This document shows, one piece after another, positions 7,999 through 20,643 of a stretch of 64,000 bases of DNA. Within the stretch, counting starts at the first letter, position 1, and each line of letters starts with the position of its first letter. The translations under genes were made by a program, and so were the position numbers. The notes below the pieces were generated by a model that had not been told where the DNA came from, made no database searches, and saw nothing but the letters and a program-made list of their open reading frames with translations. The stretch covers positions 2,551,952 to 2,615,951 of the forward strand of contig NZ_AP022581.1 of assembly GCF_010731535.1 (NCBI RefSeq), read 5' to 3'. The stretch comes from Mycobacterium lacus (lineage in GTDB: Bacteria; Actinomycetota; Actinomycetes; Mycobacteriales; Mycobacteriaceae).

Positions 7999-9921
7999 TC
8001 ACGCGGTCAGATCGTCGCCGCTGGCCTGCTCCAACAGGCTGCGCCGGTAGGCCTCCATGGCGACCAGGTCGCCGAACAGCGCGTGATACTGGTCGCCCTG
8101 TTCGATTGGCGACATGCGCTGCAGCTTGGACTTCACCTCGGCGATCTGCCGCCCCATCCAGACCTCCTGCAGACGGGCCAGTACCCCGGCGACGTAGCGC
8201 GGCACCTTGTCGTCGTCGACCTGGATTGCCTCCACCCCCAGCTCGCTGATCAATCCGGCGGTCAAGGCCGACGTCGTCTGCCGACTCACCGCATCGAGCC
8301 ACTGCGCCCCGATGACACCGGCCGCGGTACCCCCCGCCGCCTCGATGGCCGCGCGGACGGCCGCGTAGCCGGGGTGGGTGAAGCTCTCAACGGTCAGCGA
8401 GTCGAAAACCGGGCCGGCCAACGCCGGATACTGCAACGCCGACTTCAGCGCCTCGCGCTGCGGCCACAACGTGGGATCACGCGGGTCGGGACGGGTGACA
8501 GCGGGCTCACCCCGGGTTACGTCGGGAGCCTGCTGCGCGCCCCGGCGCGCGGCCCTCGATCCGGGGCCGCCCGGGCCGGGTTTCTTGGACCTCTTGGCCT
8601 CGCCCCGCACCCGGTCGATAACCTGCGCGACGTCGGCCCAACCGACCCAGCCAGCGAGCTGTCGGGCGTACTCGTCGCGCAGCGTGGGGTCCTTGATCCT
8701 GCCCACCATTGGCACACAGCGCCGCAGCGCGGCCACCCTGCCCTCCGCGCTGTCCAGGTCCATCTCGGCAAGTGCGCTACGAATCGCGAACTCGAACAAC
8801 GGTGTTCGCCGTGCCACCAGATCGCGCAGCGCGCCGTCGCCGGACGCCAACCGTAGGTCGCAGGGGTCCATGCCGTCGGGTGCTACCGCGACGAACGACT
8901 GACCGGCCAGGTTCTGCTCGCCGTCGAGGGCCTTGAGCGCGGCCGCGCGGCCGGCCTCGTCGCCGTCGAAAACATAGATCAGTTCGCCGCGAAAGAAGCT
9001 GTCGTCCATCATCAGCCTGCGCAGCATCGCCAAATGCTCGTCGCCGAATGCGGTCCCGCACGACGCCACCGCGGTGGTCACCCCGGCCAGATGCATTGCC
9101 ATCACGTCGGTATAGCCCTCGACGACCACCGCCTGATGGCCCTTGGCGATGTCGCGCTTGGCCAAGTCGATGCCGAACATCACCGACGACTTCTTGTACA
9201 GCGGCGTCTCGGGCGTGTTGACGTACTTGGCCTCCATCGGGTCGTCGTCGAACAGGCGCCGCGCCCCGAACCCGATCACCTCGCCGGCCGAGGTGCGGAT
9301 GGGCCACAGCAGCCGTCGGTGAAACCGGTCCATAGGGCCGTGCCGGCCCTGCTTGGACAGGCCCGCGGCTTCCAGTTCCTTGAACTCAAAACCCTTGCGC
9401 TGCAGGTGCTTTGTCAACGTATCCCAGCCCGACGGAGCGAATCCGCAGCCGAAGCGACGAGCGGCCTCGGCGTCGAAGCTGCGCTCGGTCAGGTACTGGC
9501 GAGCCGCGGCCGCCTCGTCGGACTCCAGCGCCGACCCGTAGAACTCCGCCGCGGCCGCATTGGCGGCGATGAGCCGGCTGCGGCTACCGCGGTCGCGCTG
9601 CACGCTGGTGGCCGCGCCGGTGTAGCTGATCGTGTGGCCGATCCGGTCGGCCAGCAGTTCGACCGCCTCGACGAAGCTAACGTGTTCGATTTTCTGAACG
9701 AACGCGTATACGTCGCCGCCCTCACCGCAGCCGAAACAGTGGAAGTGGCCGTGATTGGGCCGGACGTGAAATGAGGGTGACTTCTCGTTGTGGAACGGGC
9801 ACAGCCCCTTGAGCGAATCGGCGCCGGCGCGACGCAGCTGAACGTAGTCGCCGACGACTTCCTCGATGCGGACCCGTTCGCGGATGGCGGCGATGTCGCG
9901 ATCAGAAATCCGCCCGGCCAT
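7999..9921 (-). CDS. dnaG: DNA primase DnaG
   Basis: A 640-residue primase that lays RNA primers at the replication fork. The CHC2 zinc finger is at about 40-66 (CPFHNEKSPSFHV ... CFGCGEGGD). The N-terminal core and TOPRIM domain span about 130-350 (VVVEGYTDVMAMHLAGV, then IYVFDGDEAGRAAA with the metal-binding DxD-type acidic residues). A C-terminal helicase-binding region follows. Length matches M. tuberculosis DnaG (639). It lies 41 bases downstream of dgt on the same strand and is probably co-transcribed. Confidence 0.97.
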   Translation of the reverse strand: MAGRISDRDIAAIRERVRIEEVVGDYVQLRRAGADSLKGLCPFHNEKSPSFHVRPNHGHFHCFGCGEGGDVYAFVQKIEHVSFVEAVELLADRIGHTISYTGAATSVQRDRGSRSRLIAANAAAAEFYGSALESDEAAAARQYLTERSFDAEAARRFGCGFAPSGWDTLTKHLQRKGFEFKELEAAGLSKQGRHGPMDRFHRRLLWPIRTSAGEVIGFGARRLFDDDPMEAKYVNTPETPLYKKSSVMFGIDLAKRDIAKGHQAVVVEGYTDVMAMHLAGVTTAVASCGTAFGDEHLAMLRRLMMDDSFFRGELIYVFDGDEAGRAAALKALDGEQNLAGQSFVAVAPDGMDPCDLRLASGDGALRDLVARRTPLFEFAIRSALAEMDLDSAEGRVAALRRCVPMVGRIKDPTLRDEYARQLAGWVGWADVAQVIDRVRGEAKRSKKPGPGGPGSRAARRGAQQAPDVTRGEPAVTRPDPRDPTLWPQREALKSALQYPALAGPVFDSLTVESFTHPGYAAVRAAIEAAGGTAAGVIGAQWLDAVSRQTTSALTAGLISELGVEAIQVDDDKVPRYVAGVLARLQEVWMGRQIAEVKSKLQRMSPIEQGDQYHALFGDLVAMEAYRRSLLEQASGDDLTA

Positions 9922-9962
9922 CGGCTCAGTCTAGAGCGTTGGCCCGATGCTCATCGGCCCGC

Positions 9963-11240
9963 TTACCGGCCGGCGCCGTGCCCGAATTGACCGGCGTCGA
10001 TGCGTTCCAGCCGACCCTCGGTGTAAGAGGCGATCTGATCGACGACGACCCGCAGCCGGGCGCCGTCGTCGGCAGCGGTGTTGAATGCCGCGGCGAAAAG
10101 CGGGTCGAGCGTCCGCGGCGCCCCAGCGTACAGTCCTTGCGCCACCCGATGGATACGCTCGCGCTGGCGGGCCTGCGTCTGAAGGTGCCGCGGGTCCGAC
10201 ATGATGAACTGCAGCGCCAGGGTCTTCAACAGCGCAACCTCGGCACGCACCAAGTCCGGCACCCGCAAGTCGGCGCGGTAGCGCACCAGCGGGCCCGGGC
10301 CGGCCGCGGCGCGGGTGGTCGCGATGGCGGCCGAGGCAAACCGGCCCACCAGCTCACTGGTCAGCCGCTTGAGCGCGACCGACGCCGACAGCGTGGCGTC
10401 GTACTTGCCGACCGCGGCGACGACCGGCAGCCTCGACAGCCGTCGCGCGGCCGCCATCAATTCGTCGGCACTCACCCGGGGCATTTCCTTTTCCCCCAGC
10501 TTGGCCAACGCGGCCGCGTCGTCGTCGTCGGCGAGCACGCGCAGGTCGATGCGTTCGGAGACGACGCCGTCCTCGACGTCGTGCACCGAATATGCGACAT
10601 CGTCGGCCCAGTCCATCACCTGAGCTTCAAGGCACGTCCGGTTCGCCGGTGCCCGTGCGCGCACCCAGGCCGCAGGATCGCGGTCCTCGTCGTAGAACCC
10701 GAACTTGCGATTACCTTGCCCCGGCATCCATGGATACTTGGTGACCGCGTCCAGCGATGCGCGCGTCAGGTTCAGCCCCGCGCTATATCCCTGTGCATCA
10801 AGGACTTTCGGCTCAAGGCTGGTTAAGATGCGAAAATTCTGCGCATTGCCCTCGAAGCCGCCGTACTCGGCTGCGACTTCGTCCAGCGCCCGCTCCCCGT
10901 TGTGCCCATAGGGCGGATGCCCGATGTCGTGGGCCAATCCGGCCAGTTCGACGAGGTCGGGGTCGCAGCCCAACCCGATCGCCATTCCCCGCCCAATCTG
11001 GGCGACTTCCAGCGAGTGAGTCAGCCGAGTGCGCGGAGTGTCACCCTCGCGGGGGCCGACAACCTGTGTCTTGTCGGCCAGCCGGCGCAGCGCCGCGCTG
11101 TGCAGCACCCGGGCCCGGTCGCGGGCGAAGTCGGTGCGATGCTGGCCGTCGGTACCCGGCAGCCCCGCGGTCTTCGGCGCTTCGGGCACCCGCCGCTGAC
11201 GGTCGAAGTCGTCGTAGGGATCCTGCTGATTCGTGCTCAC
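9963..11240 (-). CDS. dgt: Deoxyguanosinetriphosphate triphosphohydrolase-like protein Dgt
   Basis: A 425-residue HD-domain phosphohydrolase that converts dGTP to deoxyguanosine and triphosphate. The HD metal site is at about 75-125 ([15 protein letters not shown], then [15 protein letters not shown] with the HD pair). The C-terminal half is the usual dNTPase helical domain. The GTG start at 11240 opens [17 protein letters not shown]. The frame stays open for about 340 more codons upstream, but that part lies antisense to the Rv2345-like gene and is rejected. Divergent from that gene, sharing a 69-base promoter region. Confidence 0.93.
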   Translation of the reverse strand: MSTNQQDPYDDFDRQRRVPEAPKTAGLPGTDGQHRTDFARDRARVLHSAALRRLADKTQVVGPREGDTPRTRLTHSLEVAQIGRGMAIGLGCDPDLVELAGLAHDIGHPPYGHNGERALDEVAAEYGGFEGNAQNFRILTSLEPKVLDAQGYSAGLNLTRASLDAVTKYPWMPGQGNRKFGFYDEDRDPAAWVRARAPANRTCLEAQVMDWADDVAYSVHDVEDGVVSERIDLRVLADDDDAAALAKLGEKEMPRVSADELMAAARRLSRLPVVAAVGKYDATLSASVALKRLTSELVGRFASAAIATTRAAAGPGPLVRYRADLRVPDLVRAEVALLKTLALQFIMSDPRHLQTQARQRERIHRVAQGLYAGAPRTLDPLFAAAFNTAADDGARLRVVVDQIASYTEGRLERIDAGQFGHGAGR

Positions 11241-11309
11241 CGCCCCACAGTCTGCCAGGGAGGACTCAGACCAGTCGGCATCGTCGCCGCGCTCGATTAA
11301 ATTGCCCGT

Positions 11310-13307
11310 ATGCGCATCGGTCGCCTGCTCGGCATGATCCTGACGATCGTCACTGTGGGCTTCGCCGGATTGCCGGCGGCGCCGCCATGTGCCGCGCAGC
11401 CACCATTCCGGCTTCCGGGCTACGTCACCGACAATGCGGGCGTCCTCACGGAATCTGGTCGCGCCGCAGTGAAGTCGGCCGTCGACAAGCTCTACGCCGA
11501 CCGCCGCATCCGGTTGTGGGTGGTCTACGTCGACAGCTTCTCCGGGCAGACCGCGGTGACTTGGGCGCAGCGCACCATGCGCACCAGTGAGCTGGGTGAT
11601 TACGACGCGCTGCTGGCCGTGGCGACCGCCGCACGTGCGTATGCCTTCCTGGTGCCGTCGACTGTGCCGGGGATCAGCGAGAGCCAGGTCGACAGCCTGC
11701 GGCGCAATCAGATCGAACCCGCACTGCGCAACGGCGACTTCGGGGGTGCGGCCGTCGCCGCGGCCGACGGGCTCAACAGGTCGCCAAGTTCGCCAAATCG
11801 GTTGCCACTGCTGATTGCGCTCGGCGTCATCGTCGTCGCCGCCGTGGCCTTGCTGGTTGTGATGCGCTATCGCGGCCGGCGACGGCGCGCCGCGGCGCTG
11901 GCTGCGGCACGACGAGTCGACCCCACCAACGCAACGGCGCTGGCCGCCGTACCGCTGGACGCCCTCGACGATCTCTCCCGCTCGATGGTGGTCGACGTCG
12001 ACAACGCGGTGCGTACGAGCTCCAACGAGCTTGCGCTGGCGATAGATGAGTTCGGCGAAGAGCGGACCCAGACGTTTACCCGGGCGGTGAACAACGCCAA
12101 AGCTGCCCTGGCCCAGGCCTTCACCGTGCGCCAACAACTTGACGACGGCACGCCCGAGACGCCGGCGCAGCGGCGCGAGCTGCTCACCCAGGTGATCGTG
12201 TCGGCGGCGCACGCCGACCGCGAGCTGGAGTCGCAGACGGAGGCCTTCGAGCAACTGCGAGATCTGGTGATCAATGCCCCATCCCGGCTCGACGGGCTGA
12301 CGCAGCGGTACGTCGAACTCACCAGCCGAATCGTCCCGGCCGAACAGCGGCTCGCCGAGTTACACAACGAATTCGGCACTGCGGCACTGGCTTCGGTCTC
12401 CGGCAATGTCGCGGCCGCCAAGGAGCGGCTGGCATTCGCCGACCGCAACGTCGGCTCGGCGCGAGATCTGGCGACCCGGGCGGTGAGCGGACAGCAGAGC
12501 GGTTTGGTGGATGCGATCCGTGCCGCCGAGTCGGCGCTCGGCCAAGCCCGTGCGCTGCTCGATGCGGTGGACAACGCTGCCGACGACATCCGGCGCGCAG
12601 TTGCGACACTGCCGACACTAATCGCCGATGCCCAAACGGGCATCCAGCGTGCCAATGAGCAACTCGAGAAGGCGCAGAACGGGAATGTTGGCCACACCCG
12701 CGAACTGATCGCAGCGCGTGATGCGGCGGCCAGCGCGCTGGACAGTGCCCGCGGCGCCGGCTCCGCCGATCCGCTGGCCGCGTTCGCGCGACTGACCAAG
12801 GCCGATGCGGACCTTGACCGGTTGCTGGCGACGCTGGCCGAAGAACGGGCAAGCGCCGAGCGGCTCAACCGTTCATTCGAGCAGGCGTTGTTCACCGCCC
12901 AGTCGCGGGTGCGTGCAGTGTCCGAGTACATCGACACCCGTCGCGGCAGCATCGGGCCGGAAGCCCGGACCCGGCTCGCCGAAGCGAAACGGCAACTCCA
13001 GGCCGCGCAAGACAAGAAGGCGACGAACCTGGCCGAGGCCATTGCCTACGCCAACGGGGCGTCGACGCTGGCCGCTAACGCGCAGGCGCTGGCGAATGCC
13101 GACGTGCAATCGGCTCAGCGCGCCTACGCCCGCGGCGGGAGCAACGACATTGGCGCGATGATCGGCGGGATCATCATCGGCAACATCCTGAGCGGGGGCC
13201 TGCGGGGCGGGTTTGGCGGCTGGAGCCCCACGTCGTTCGGGGGTTCCTCGAGCTCAACCGGGGGCTCACCCGACGGCGGCTTCATGGGCGGCGGCGGACG
13301 GTTCTAA
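11310..13307 (+). CDS. TPM-domain membrane protein (Rv2345-like)
   Basis: A 665-residue protein with a signal peptide (residues 1-30, cleavage near PPCAAQ), a TPM/YgcG-type extracytoplasmic domain at about 35-155 ([24 protein letters not shown]) and a transmembrane helix at about 165-185 ([19 protein letters not shown]). A very long helical, probably coiled-coil cytoplasmic region rich in Ala/Glu/Arg follows (about 200-600), then a Gly/Ser-rich tail that ends [10 protein letters not shown]. Domain order and length match Rv2345 (about 660). The function is not established. TPM domains are linked to photosystem repair and membrane-protein quality control elsewhere. Confidence 0.85.
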   Translation: MRIGRLLGMILTIVTVGFAGLPAAPPCAAQPPFRLPGYVTDNAGVLTESGRAAVKSAVDKLYADRRIRLWVVYVDSFSGQTAVTWAQRTMRTSELGDYDALLAVATAARAYAFLVPSTVPGISESQVDSLRRNQIEPALRNGDFGGAAVAAADGLNRSPSSPNRLPLLIALGVIVVAAVALLVVMRYRGRRRRAAALAAARRVDPTNATALAAVPLDALDDLSRSMVVDVDNAVRTSSNELALAIDEFGEERTQTFTRAVNNAKAALAQAFTVRQQLDDGTPETPAQRRELLTQVIVSAAHADRELESQTEAFEQLRDLVINAPSRLDGLTQRYVELTSRIVPAEQRLAELHNEFGTAALASVSGNVAAAKERLAFADRNVGSARDLATRAVSGQQSGLVDAIRAAESALGQARALLDAVDNAADDIRRAVATLPTLIADAQTGIQRANEQLEKAQNGNVGHTRELIAARDAAASALDSARGAGSADPLAAFARLTKADADLDRLLATLAEERASAERLNRSFEQALFTAQSRVRAVSEYIDTRRGSIGPEARTRLAEAKRQLQAAQDKKATNLAEAIAYANGASTLAANAQALANADVQSAQRAYARGGSNDIGAMIGGIIIGNILSGGLRGGFGGWSPTSFGGSSSSTGGSPDGGFMGGGGRF

Positions 13308-13328
13308 GCGCCCCGGCGGGCAACAAAG

Positions 13329-13380
13329 CTGCGCACGCCCTCACAGGGGTACTCGGTGCCCCCCGTAAGGGCGTGCGCAG
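13329..13380. terminator. Strong hairpin between convergent genes
   Basis: A perfect 13-base inverted repeat (CTGCGCACGCCCT / AGGGCGTGCGCAG). Its loop contains a second GGGG/CCCC stem. It lies 22 bases after the Rv2345-like stop and 77 bases from the convergent esx stop, so it can serve as a two-way terminator. There is no T-tract, as is usual for mycobacterial hairpin terminators. Confidence 0.6.
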
Positions 13381-13456
13381 TCTCCGATAATGGCGGCGCA
13401 CCGGGTGGCCAGTGCGCCGCCGCGAACCGAACTTGTCTAGCTTCCCTTCAGTAGGG

Positions 13457-13741
13457 TCAGGCCCAACTGGACCCGACAGCGCTGTCGGTGCTCGCCATGT
13501 TGCTGCCGGCGGCTTGCACCTTCTGGCCGTGGGCGTTGGCCTGCTCGTAGATCACCTGGAAGTTACGACCCAACTGGGTGATGAACTCCTGGCACGCCAC
13601 CGAACCGGCGCCGCCCCAAAAGTCCCCAGCGGCCAACACATCGCGAACGATCGCCTGGTGCTCGGCCTCGAGTGACGCGGCCTGCGCCCGGATGGTGGCG
13701 CCGTGGGCGTCGACATCGCCGAACTGGTAGTTGATGGTCAT
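13457..13741 (-). CDS. esxO: ESAT-6-like protein, Mtb9.9 family (EsxO position)
   Basis: A 94-residue WXG100 protein with the central W-G turn (DFWGGAGS) between two helices, secreted as a heterodimer with its neighbour by a type VII system (ESX-5-type pair). It lies 61 bases downstream of its 98-residue partner. Its protein sequence is identical to the gene at 21622-21906, although the DNA of the two differs at many third positions. AAGGAG precedes the ATG. The position next to the Rv2345-like gene matches EsxO (Rv2346c). Confidence 0.9.
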   Translation of the reverse strand: MTINYQFGDVDAHGATIRAQAASLEAEHQAIVRDVLAAGDFWGGAGSVACQEFITQLGRNFQVIYEQANAHGQKVQAAGSNMASTDSAVGSSWA

Positions 13742-13802
13742 CGAACCTGTTCTCCTTAGCTTGTGAAGTGTTGCGCTACAGCGGCTTTCACCGCGATGGC
13801 CG

Positions 13803-14182
<380 letters not shown>

Positions 14183-14264
14183 ATTGAGCGTCGTGATCGC
14201 CGGCGACGAAGATTGCCGAGGCCGCCGATCACTTGTGAAAAAGCGGCAGTCTTCCCCCTCTCTC

Positions 14265-14594
14265 TCAACCCGCCGCCGGGGAATGCGGTACCACGCTGCT
14301 GCTGCTACGCGGCATTTCGAAGCGAGGCTCGGCGTTCTCGGCTTGCCACTCACGCCAAGCTTCCCACTCGTCCCACTCCTCCATGCCTGGGTCGAGCGGC
14401 TCCGGGTCCACCGCACCGGGCACCAGCTCGGCGGCGGAGTCCGCGTCGGAATCCTTGGCCCAGTGGTCATAGTCATCCGGTGGAACGGCCACCCCCCAGC
14501 TGAGCGGAACCGACAACCCGCCGAGCATGCCCGACTCACCCCGTTTCGCCGACACGGCGTCGTCCGGCAACGGCGGACCAAGAGGCAAAAGCAC
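14265..14594 (-). CDS. Rv2348c-like small acidic protein
   Basis: A 109-residue acidic protein with no recognised domain. Conserved landmarks shared with Rv2348c (108 residues) are the start VLLPLGPPLPDDAV, the block GLSVPLSWGVAVPPDDYDHW, a Trp/Glu-rich stretch (EEWDEWEAWREW) and the tail SSSVVPHSPAAG. The GTG at 14594 is preferred because GGAAGGGGA lies just upstream. A longer frame from 14621 adds nine residues without support. It sits between the esx pair and plcC as in M. tuberculosis, where the product is a known T-cell antigen. Molecular function is unknown. Confidence 0.82.
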   Translation of the reverse strand: MLLPLGPPLPDDAVSAKRGESGMLGGLSVPLSWGVAVPPDDYDHWAKDSDADSAAELVPGAVDPEPLDPGMEEWDEWEAWREWQAENAEPRFEMPRSSSSVVPHSPAAG

Positions 14595-14844
14595 ACCGTC
14601 CCCTTCCAGTCCCGATCTCAATGCACATCACTCGACGGCGAGAAATCACCACCAAGCACTCCGCATCGTAAGGCAATCCGGGGGGCAATATCGACGAATT
14701 CCACGATTTCTTTGCCCTTATCCCGCGGAGAAACGGGCGCACCTCCGACAGTGGACGCATCGCGGCGCGAGTCGTGACACTCCCTTGGGCCTCCCGGGGG
14801 GTCGAGCCAACGGGATGGGCCGCACGGCTTGCGACCGCCTGGCG

Positions 14845-16480
<1,636 letters not shown>

Positions 16481-16503
16481 CTGCGACCATTCAAAATTCT
16501 GGA

Positions 16504-18063
16504 TCAGCAGAGACCGCTGGGAATTCCGCGGACAGGCTGGGTTTCCTGAGTGGGCATCGCCTGCGGGAATGGCACCCGATACGGAATTGATGTCTTAAGC
16601 GTCGATCCCAGTACGACGTTGGGAACGCACTGCGGCAACTTCGGAACCGCGGACAGCACCGGATGATCCAAATTGGGCCGCGACGGATTCGGCGGGACGG
16701 CGAAGTTGAACGTCGAGGTCATATCGCCGACCGTCGCGTTTCGCCAAGCGCTGATGTTGGGAACCGGCACGCCAAAGCGCGCGCTGATTAGTTTCAGCGT
16801 TGAGGTGTGGTCGAAAACGTCATGCACCATCAGCGGGCCACGGCTGTACGGAGAAATGACTATGCATGGGACGCGGAAACCCAAACCGATCGGACCGCGG
16901 ATACCACCGGACCCCGGAACCGAGTTGATGTCGGGGACGGTGACGAATTCGCCGGGTGTGCCCGGCGGCGGCGTGGGCGGGGTGACGTGGTCGAAGAAGC
17001 CACCGTTTTCGTCATAGTTGACGATCAGCGCGGTCTTCTCCCACACCGCCGGATTGGAAAGCAAGATCCGCAGGACGTCCACTATCGCGACAGCGCCGAC
17101 GTTGACCGGAAACGCGGGATGTTCCGACAGCAGAAACCCCGGGAGCACCCAGGAAACCTTGGGCAGCTGGTTGGCTTTGACGTCGGCGGCGAAGTCGCGC
17201 GGGTAGGTCGGGGCGATACCGAAACGGGCCAGGTTCGACCTCGGATCCCCGGCTTGCTTGAAATCATTGACCAGCCCGTTGTAGCCAACGACCGTGTTGT
17301 TGAGGGCTCCCAGCAACTTGTTCTGGTAGACCTTCCAACTGATCGCGGCGTCCTCGAGGTTCTCCGGCATGATGCGCCAGCTGTAGTGCTGCAGCGGCTG
17401 GATGTTGGGCTCTACCAGCACCGGACCACCATTGGTGCCAGCGGGGTCGATCCAGGCGCTCATCCAGTAGAGCCGGTTGGGCGTGGTTCCGCCGAGCAAC
17501 GAGCAAAAGTAGTGGTCACAGATCGTGAAGGTATCTGCCAGCAGGTAGTGGATGGGCAGGTCACGGCGCGTGTAGAAGCCCATCGTCACGGGCACATTGG
17601 CTTGTAGCGGACTGCTCGCGGCCTGCGCTGGCAGCCAGCCGTCGTTAGCACCGCCGTTAAACGAGTTGTGCATGGCGACCCATGCGTGGTCGGGGTCGTT
17701 GACGCATTCGCCGTCCACTGCGGGGCCGCGGGTGGTGTCGAAGCGGTACGGGATCGTAATACCGGCGGGGTCAAGATTCTGCGTCTGCGGGTTCCAGCCC
17801 TTTTGCGCGAATGCCGGCGACGGATCGTCGAACCCCAGGGTGCCGGAGAGTGTCCCGAAGTAATGATCGAACGACCGGTTCTCTTGCATCAACAACACGA
17901 TGTGTTCGATATCGGTCAAATGCCCCGGACAGGGGCCCGCACCATAAGCCTTTTCGATCACCGGACCGGCCAAGGATAGGAAAGCTCCGGCGCTGGTTGC
18001 GGCAGCCGCTTTGGCGAAAAACTGTCGACGGGTCATCCCGTCGACCGGATGCTCGCTCCCCAC
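16504..18063 (-). CDS. plcB: Phospholipase C, PlcB position
   Basis: A 519-residue phospholipase C. The Tat signal [19 protein letters not shown] begins at residue 10, the [14 protein letters not shown] block is at about 60-75, and [11 protein letters not shown] is near 320. [27 protein letters not shown] and the tail RGIPSGLC are PlcB-type. The GTG start at 18063 is chosen because AAGGAGG lies 5 bases upstream and it gives the N-terminus (V)[14 protein letters not shown] frame open to 18189 adds unrelated residues. It is separated from plcC by 108 bases, which hold the plcC element. Confidence 0.94.
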   Translation of the reverse strand: MGSEHPVDGMTRRQFFAKAAAATSAGAFLSLAGPVIEKAYGAGPCPGHLTDIEHIVLLMQENRSFDHYFGTLSGTLGFDDPSPAFAQKGWNPQTQNLDPAGITIPYRFDTTRGPAVDGECVNDPDHAWVAMHNSFNGGANDGWLPAQAASSPLQANVPVTMGFYTRRDLPIHYLLADTFTICDHYFCSLLGGTTPNRLYWMSAWIDPAGTNGGPVLVEPNIQPLQHYSWRIMPENLEDAAISWKVYQNKLLGALNNTVVGYNGLVNDFKQAGDPRSNLARFGIAPTYPRDFAADVKANQLPKVSWVLPGFLLSEHPAFPVNVGAVAIVDVLRILLSNPAVWEKTALIVNYDENGGFFDHVTPPTPPPGTPGEFVTVPDINSVPGSGGIRGPIGLGFRVPCIVISPYSRGPLMVHDVFDHTSTLKLISARFGVPVPNISAWRNATVGDMTSTFNFAVPPNPSRPNLDHPVLSAVPKLPQCVPNVVLGSTLKTSIPYRVPFPQAMPTQETQPVRGIPSGLC

Positions 18064-18103
18064 GCGCCCTCCTTGACCGCCTCCCGGAACACATTCCAAA
18101 TCA

Positions 18104-18154
18104 CGGTATAGTTGCGGCGCCCACCAGCCACGACACGCCGACCGGCGTGTCGTG
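18104..18154 (-). promoter_or_regulatory. plcB promoter region with perfect palindrome
   Basis: A perfect inverted repeat at 18129-18154 (CACGACACGCCG, two-base centre AC, then the complementary arm CGGCGTGTCGTG) lies 65 bases before the plcB start. On the coding strand a TATACC-type -10-like block (complement of GGTATAG) follows near 18106-18112, so the palindrome would cover the -35 region. The same TATA block and one palindrome arm recur upstream of plcA and plcC. It is a candidate operator for a dimeric regulator, with identity unknown. Confidence 0.6.
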
Positions 18155-18309
18155 CTCGGATTCCGCTTACTTGCCGGGCGGTGGCGCATTGTCGCGTTGG
18201 CGAACTATCCGTTTCAGGTTTTGCTCCGACCTCGATTCCAGGGTTTGCTCCGCAATTTTCTGGCCATCAAGTGGTGTCAAGAGTTTTCTGGTAACCAGTC
18301 GCGCGCCAT

Positions 18310-19872
18310 TCAGCTGCACAGGCCACTGGGAATCCCCCGAGTGGGCCCGGTTTCTTGGGTGGGCATCGACTGCGGGAACGGCACCCGATACGGAAGGCTC
18401 GGCAACGCTCCGTCGGTTGTGCCCAGCACGACGTTGGGGATGCATTGCGGCAGCTTCGGCACGGCCGCCAGCAAAGGGTGGCTCAAATTGGGTCGCGATG
18501 CCTTCGGCGGGACGGCGAAGTTGAACGCCGAAGTCATGTCGCCGACCACACTATCTCGCCAGGCAGTCAGGTTGGGAACCGGCACGCCGAACCGCGCGCG
18601 GATCAACTTCAACTGCGACGTGTGGTCGAACGTGTCATGGACCATCAGCCCGCCTCGACTCCACGGGGAAATGACGAGGCAGGGCACCCGAAAGCCCAGA
18701 CCCAGCGGACCGCGGATGCCACCGGACCCAGGAACCGCGTCGATGTCTGGCACCGTGACATATTCGCCAGGAGTCCCGGGCGGCGCCGTCACCGGCACGA
18801 CGTGGTCGAAGAAGCCGCCGTTTTCGTCATAACTGACGATCAGGGCAGTCTTTTCCCACACCGCCGGATTGGACAGCAAAATCCGCAGCGCGGTCACCAT
18901 CGATACCGCCCCAAGCGCTACCGGCAGGGCAGGGTGCTCGGACTGCAGGATGTTCGGAACCAACCAGGACACCTTGGGCAGCCTGTTGGCTTTGACGTCC
19001 TCGGCGAAATCGCCGGGATAGGTCGGGGCGATGCCGAAACGGGCCAGGTTCGACCTCGGATTTCCGGCCTGCTTGAAGGCCTGGACCAGTCCGTTGTTGC
19101 TGATCGGCGTGTTGATGAATCGCCCAAAACTCTTGTTTTGGTATACCTTCCAGCTGACTCCGGCATCTTCGAGGTTCTCCGGCATGATGCGCCAGCTGTA
19201 CTGCTGCAGCGGCAGGAAGCCGGGCTCGACAAGTTGCGGGCCGCCGTTGGTGCCGGCGGGGTCGATGTGGGCGCTTAGCCAGTACAGCCGGTTGGGCAGA
19301 GTCCCCGTCAGCAGCGAACAATGGTAGCCGTCGCAAATTGTGAACGTGTCCGCCAGCAAATAGTGGATTGGGATGTCTTGACGCGTGTAGTAACCCATTG
19401 TCATAGGGACATAGGGGCCCGTGCGGGTGGTCGCCTGCGCCGGTAGCCAGTTGTCGTTGGCGCCGCCGTTCCATGCCAGGTGCATCGCGATCCACTGGTG
19501 TTCGGGGTCGTTGACGCACTCGCCGTCCACGAAGGGACCTCGGGTGGTGTCAAGGCGGAACGGAATCGTGATGCCGGCGGGATCCAGTGCCTGCGTCCGC
19601 GGGTTCCACCCCGGTTGCTGGAAGGCTGGCGACGCGGTGTTGAATCCATTGGTGCTCGAGAGCGTCCCGAAATAGTGATCGAATGAGCGGTTCTCCTGCA
19701 TCAACAGCACGATGTGCTCGATGTCGGTCAAATGCCCCGGGCAAGGCCCCGCGCCGTAGGCCTTTTCGATCACCGGTGCGGCCCAGTCCATCAGAAACGC
19801 CGCGGCGCCGGCACCGGTGGCTTTTGCCAGAAAGTCTCGGCGCGACATTCCGAGGAATGGGCTTACGCTCAC
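18310..19872 (-). CDS. plcA: Phospholipase C, PlcA position
   Basis: A 520-residue phospholipase C, first of the plcA-plcB-plcC series. The Tat signal [21 protein letters not shown] is at about 10-30, [19 protein letters not shown] at about 61-79, and [11 protein letters not shown] near 325. SSTNGFN and [15 protein letters not shown] are typical of M. tuberculosis PlcA. The GTG at 19872 is chosen with GGAAGG upstream. A start at 19893 is possible but adds only seven residues. It acts outside the cytoplasm on host or cell-wall phospholipids. Confidence 0.94.
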   Translation of the reverse strand: MSVSPFLGMSRRDFLAKATGAGAAAFLMDWAAPVIEKAYGAGPCPGHLTDIEHIVLLMQENRSFDHYFGTLSSTNGFNTASPAFQQPGWNPRTQALDPAGITIPFRLDTTRGPFVDGECVNDPEHQWIAMHLAWNGGANDNWLPAQATTRTGPYVPMTMGYYTRQDIPIHYLLADTFTICDGYHCSLLTGTLPNRLYWLSAHIDPAGTNGGPQLVEPGFLPLQQYSWRIMPENLEDAGVSWKVYQNKSFGRFINTPISNNGLVQAFKQAGNPRSNLARFGIAPTYPGDFAEDVKANRLPKVSWLVPNILQSEHPALPVALGAVSMVTALRILLSNPAVWEKTALIVSYDENGGFFDHVVPVTAPPGTPGEYVTVPDIDAVPGSGGIRGPLGLGFRVPCLVISPWSRGGLMVHDTFDHTSQLKLIRARFGVPVPNLTAWRDSVVGDMTSAFNFAVPPKASRPNLSHPLLAAVPKLPQCIPNVVLGTTDGALPSLPYRVPFPQSMPTQETGPTRGIPSGLCS

Positions 19873-19904
19873 CAGACCTGCCTTCCCGCGCACATTCTTC
19901 AGAT

Positions 19905-19957
19905 CACGGTATAGTTGCGACCCTCGTCGAGCGCGCTATGCCAACGGGCGTGTCGCG
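19905..19957 (-). promoter_or_regulatory. plcA upstream element
   Basis: The block complementary to TCACGGTATAGTTGCG (from 19904) is identical to that upstream of plcB. An arm-like CGGGCGTGTCGCGTG follows at 19945-19959. The distance from TATAG to GGCGTGTCG is 37 bases, against 36 for plcB. This supports a shared promoter and operator design. Confidence 0.5.
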
Positions 19958-19959
19958 TG

Positions 19960-20643
19960 CGCGTATTGGCAGAGCAGCAAACACAACTATGCTGTTTTGG
20001 GCGTCACTGGGTGCCCGAATGCGCGCCAGCGACTCGCGACACCGCACCGGGCACACAGGCTGACAAACGGGCGCCGACCGATCACCTGAAAGGTCTTGGG
20101 CGCCAGGGGATGACGTCGCCACTGCCCTGCCTAAGGTGACCTCGGCTGCAGATCCGGCCGTTGGCGTCGTCACGTCCGCGAGGAGCTGCGGCGCACGAGC
20201 GACCGCGACGCCAGCGTCGCCCGTTGCCTCGCGGGCCTCCTTGTCGGCAAGTTCCCGGGCCGCGCCGCCGCGCAACCAGCGACCCGTGAGAGCTCCCCGG
20301 CATCCCGAGCATTCCTGGGCCCGCCAATTCGGCCGGGGAAGCAGCTGCCGATCACAACGAAAGAGTGCCTCGACAAAAAATTTAGCCAACCCAATATTTT
20401 TAACCGAACCCTCATAGACCCATTTCGCTTCCGGCTTGGGTGCCGGCATTTCAGGCGAATAATTCGAGGTCAACGACCGGGCCACCGGGGTGGCGGTGAA
20501 ATGGCTTGTCCCGCTGGCCGTCTTATGAGTTCGCCAGAAATGACTCTGGGCGGTCATCGCACCGCGTGATCTGGCGGTTATTGGCAAACCAATCTGCTAA
20601 TCGCACAAGACAACCCGCCCCTGGCGCGGTAGCGTTCCCTGCC
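19960..20643. other. Intergenic region without a supported gene
   Basis: About 680 bases between the plcA promoter and the GAP-like gene. Open frames exist on both strands but none has family resemblance, a good ribosome-binding site or mycobacterial codon bias throughout. A lower-GC patch (about 20375-20480) contains runs such as AAAAAATTT. I see no repeat, tRNA or IS remnant here. Confidence 0.4.

Noticed and set aside
11241..12254. The long upstream extension of the dgt frame
   Set aside because: It lies antisense to the Rv2345-like gene, and Dgt homology begins only at the GTG at 11240.
19904..20587. A 227-residue minus-strand frame between plcA and the GAP-like gene
   Set aside because: No recognised motif, no ribosome-binding site, and it covers the plcA promoter elements.
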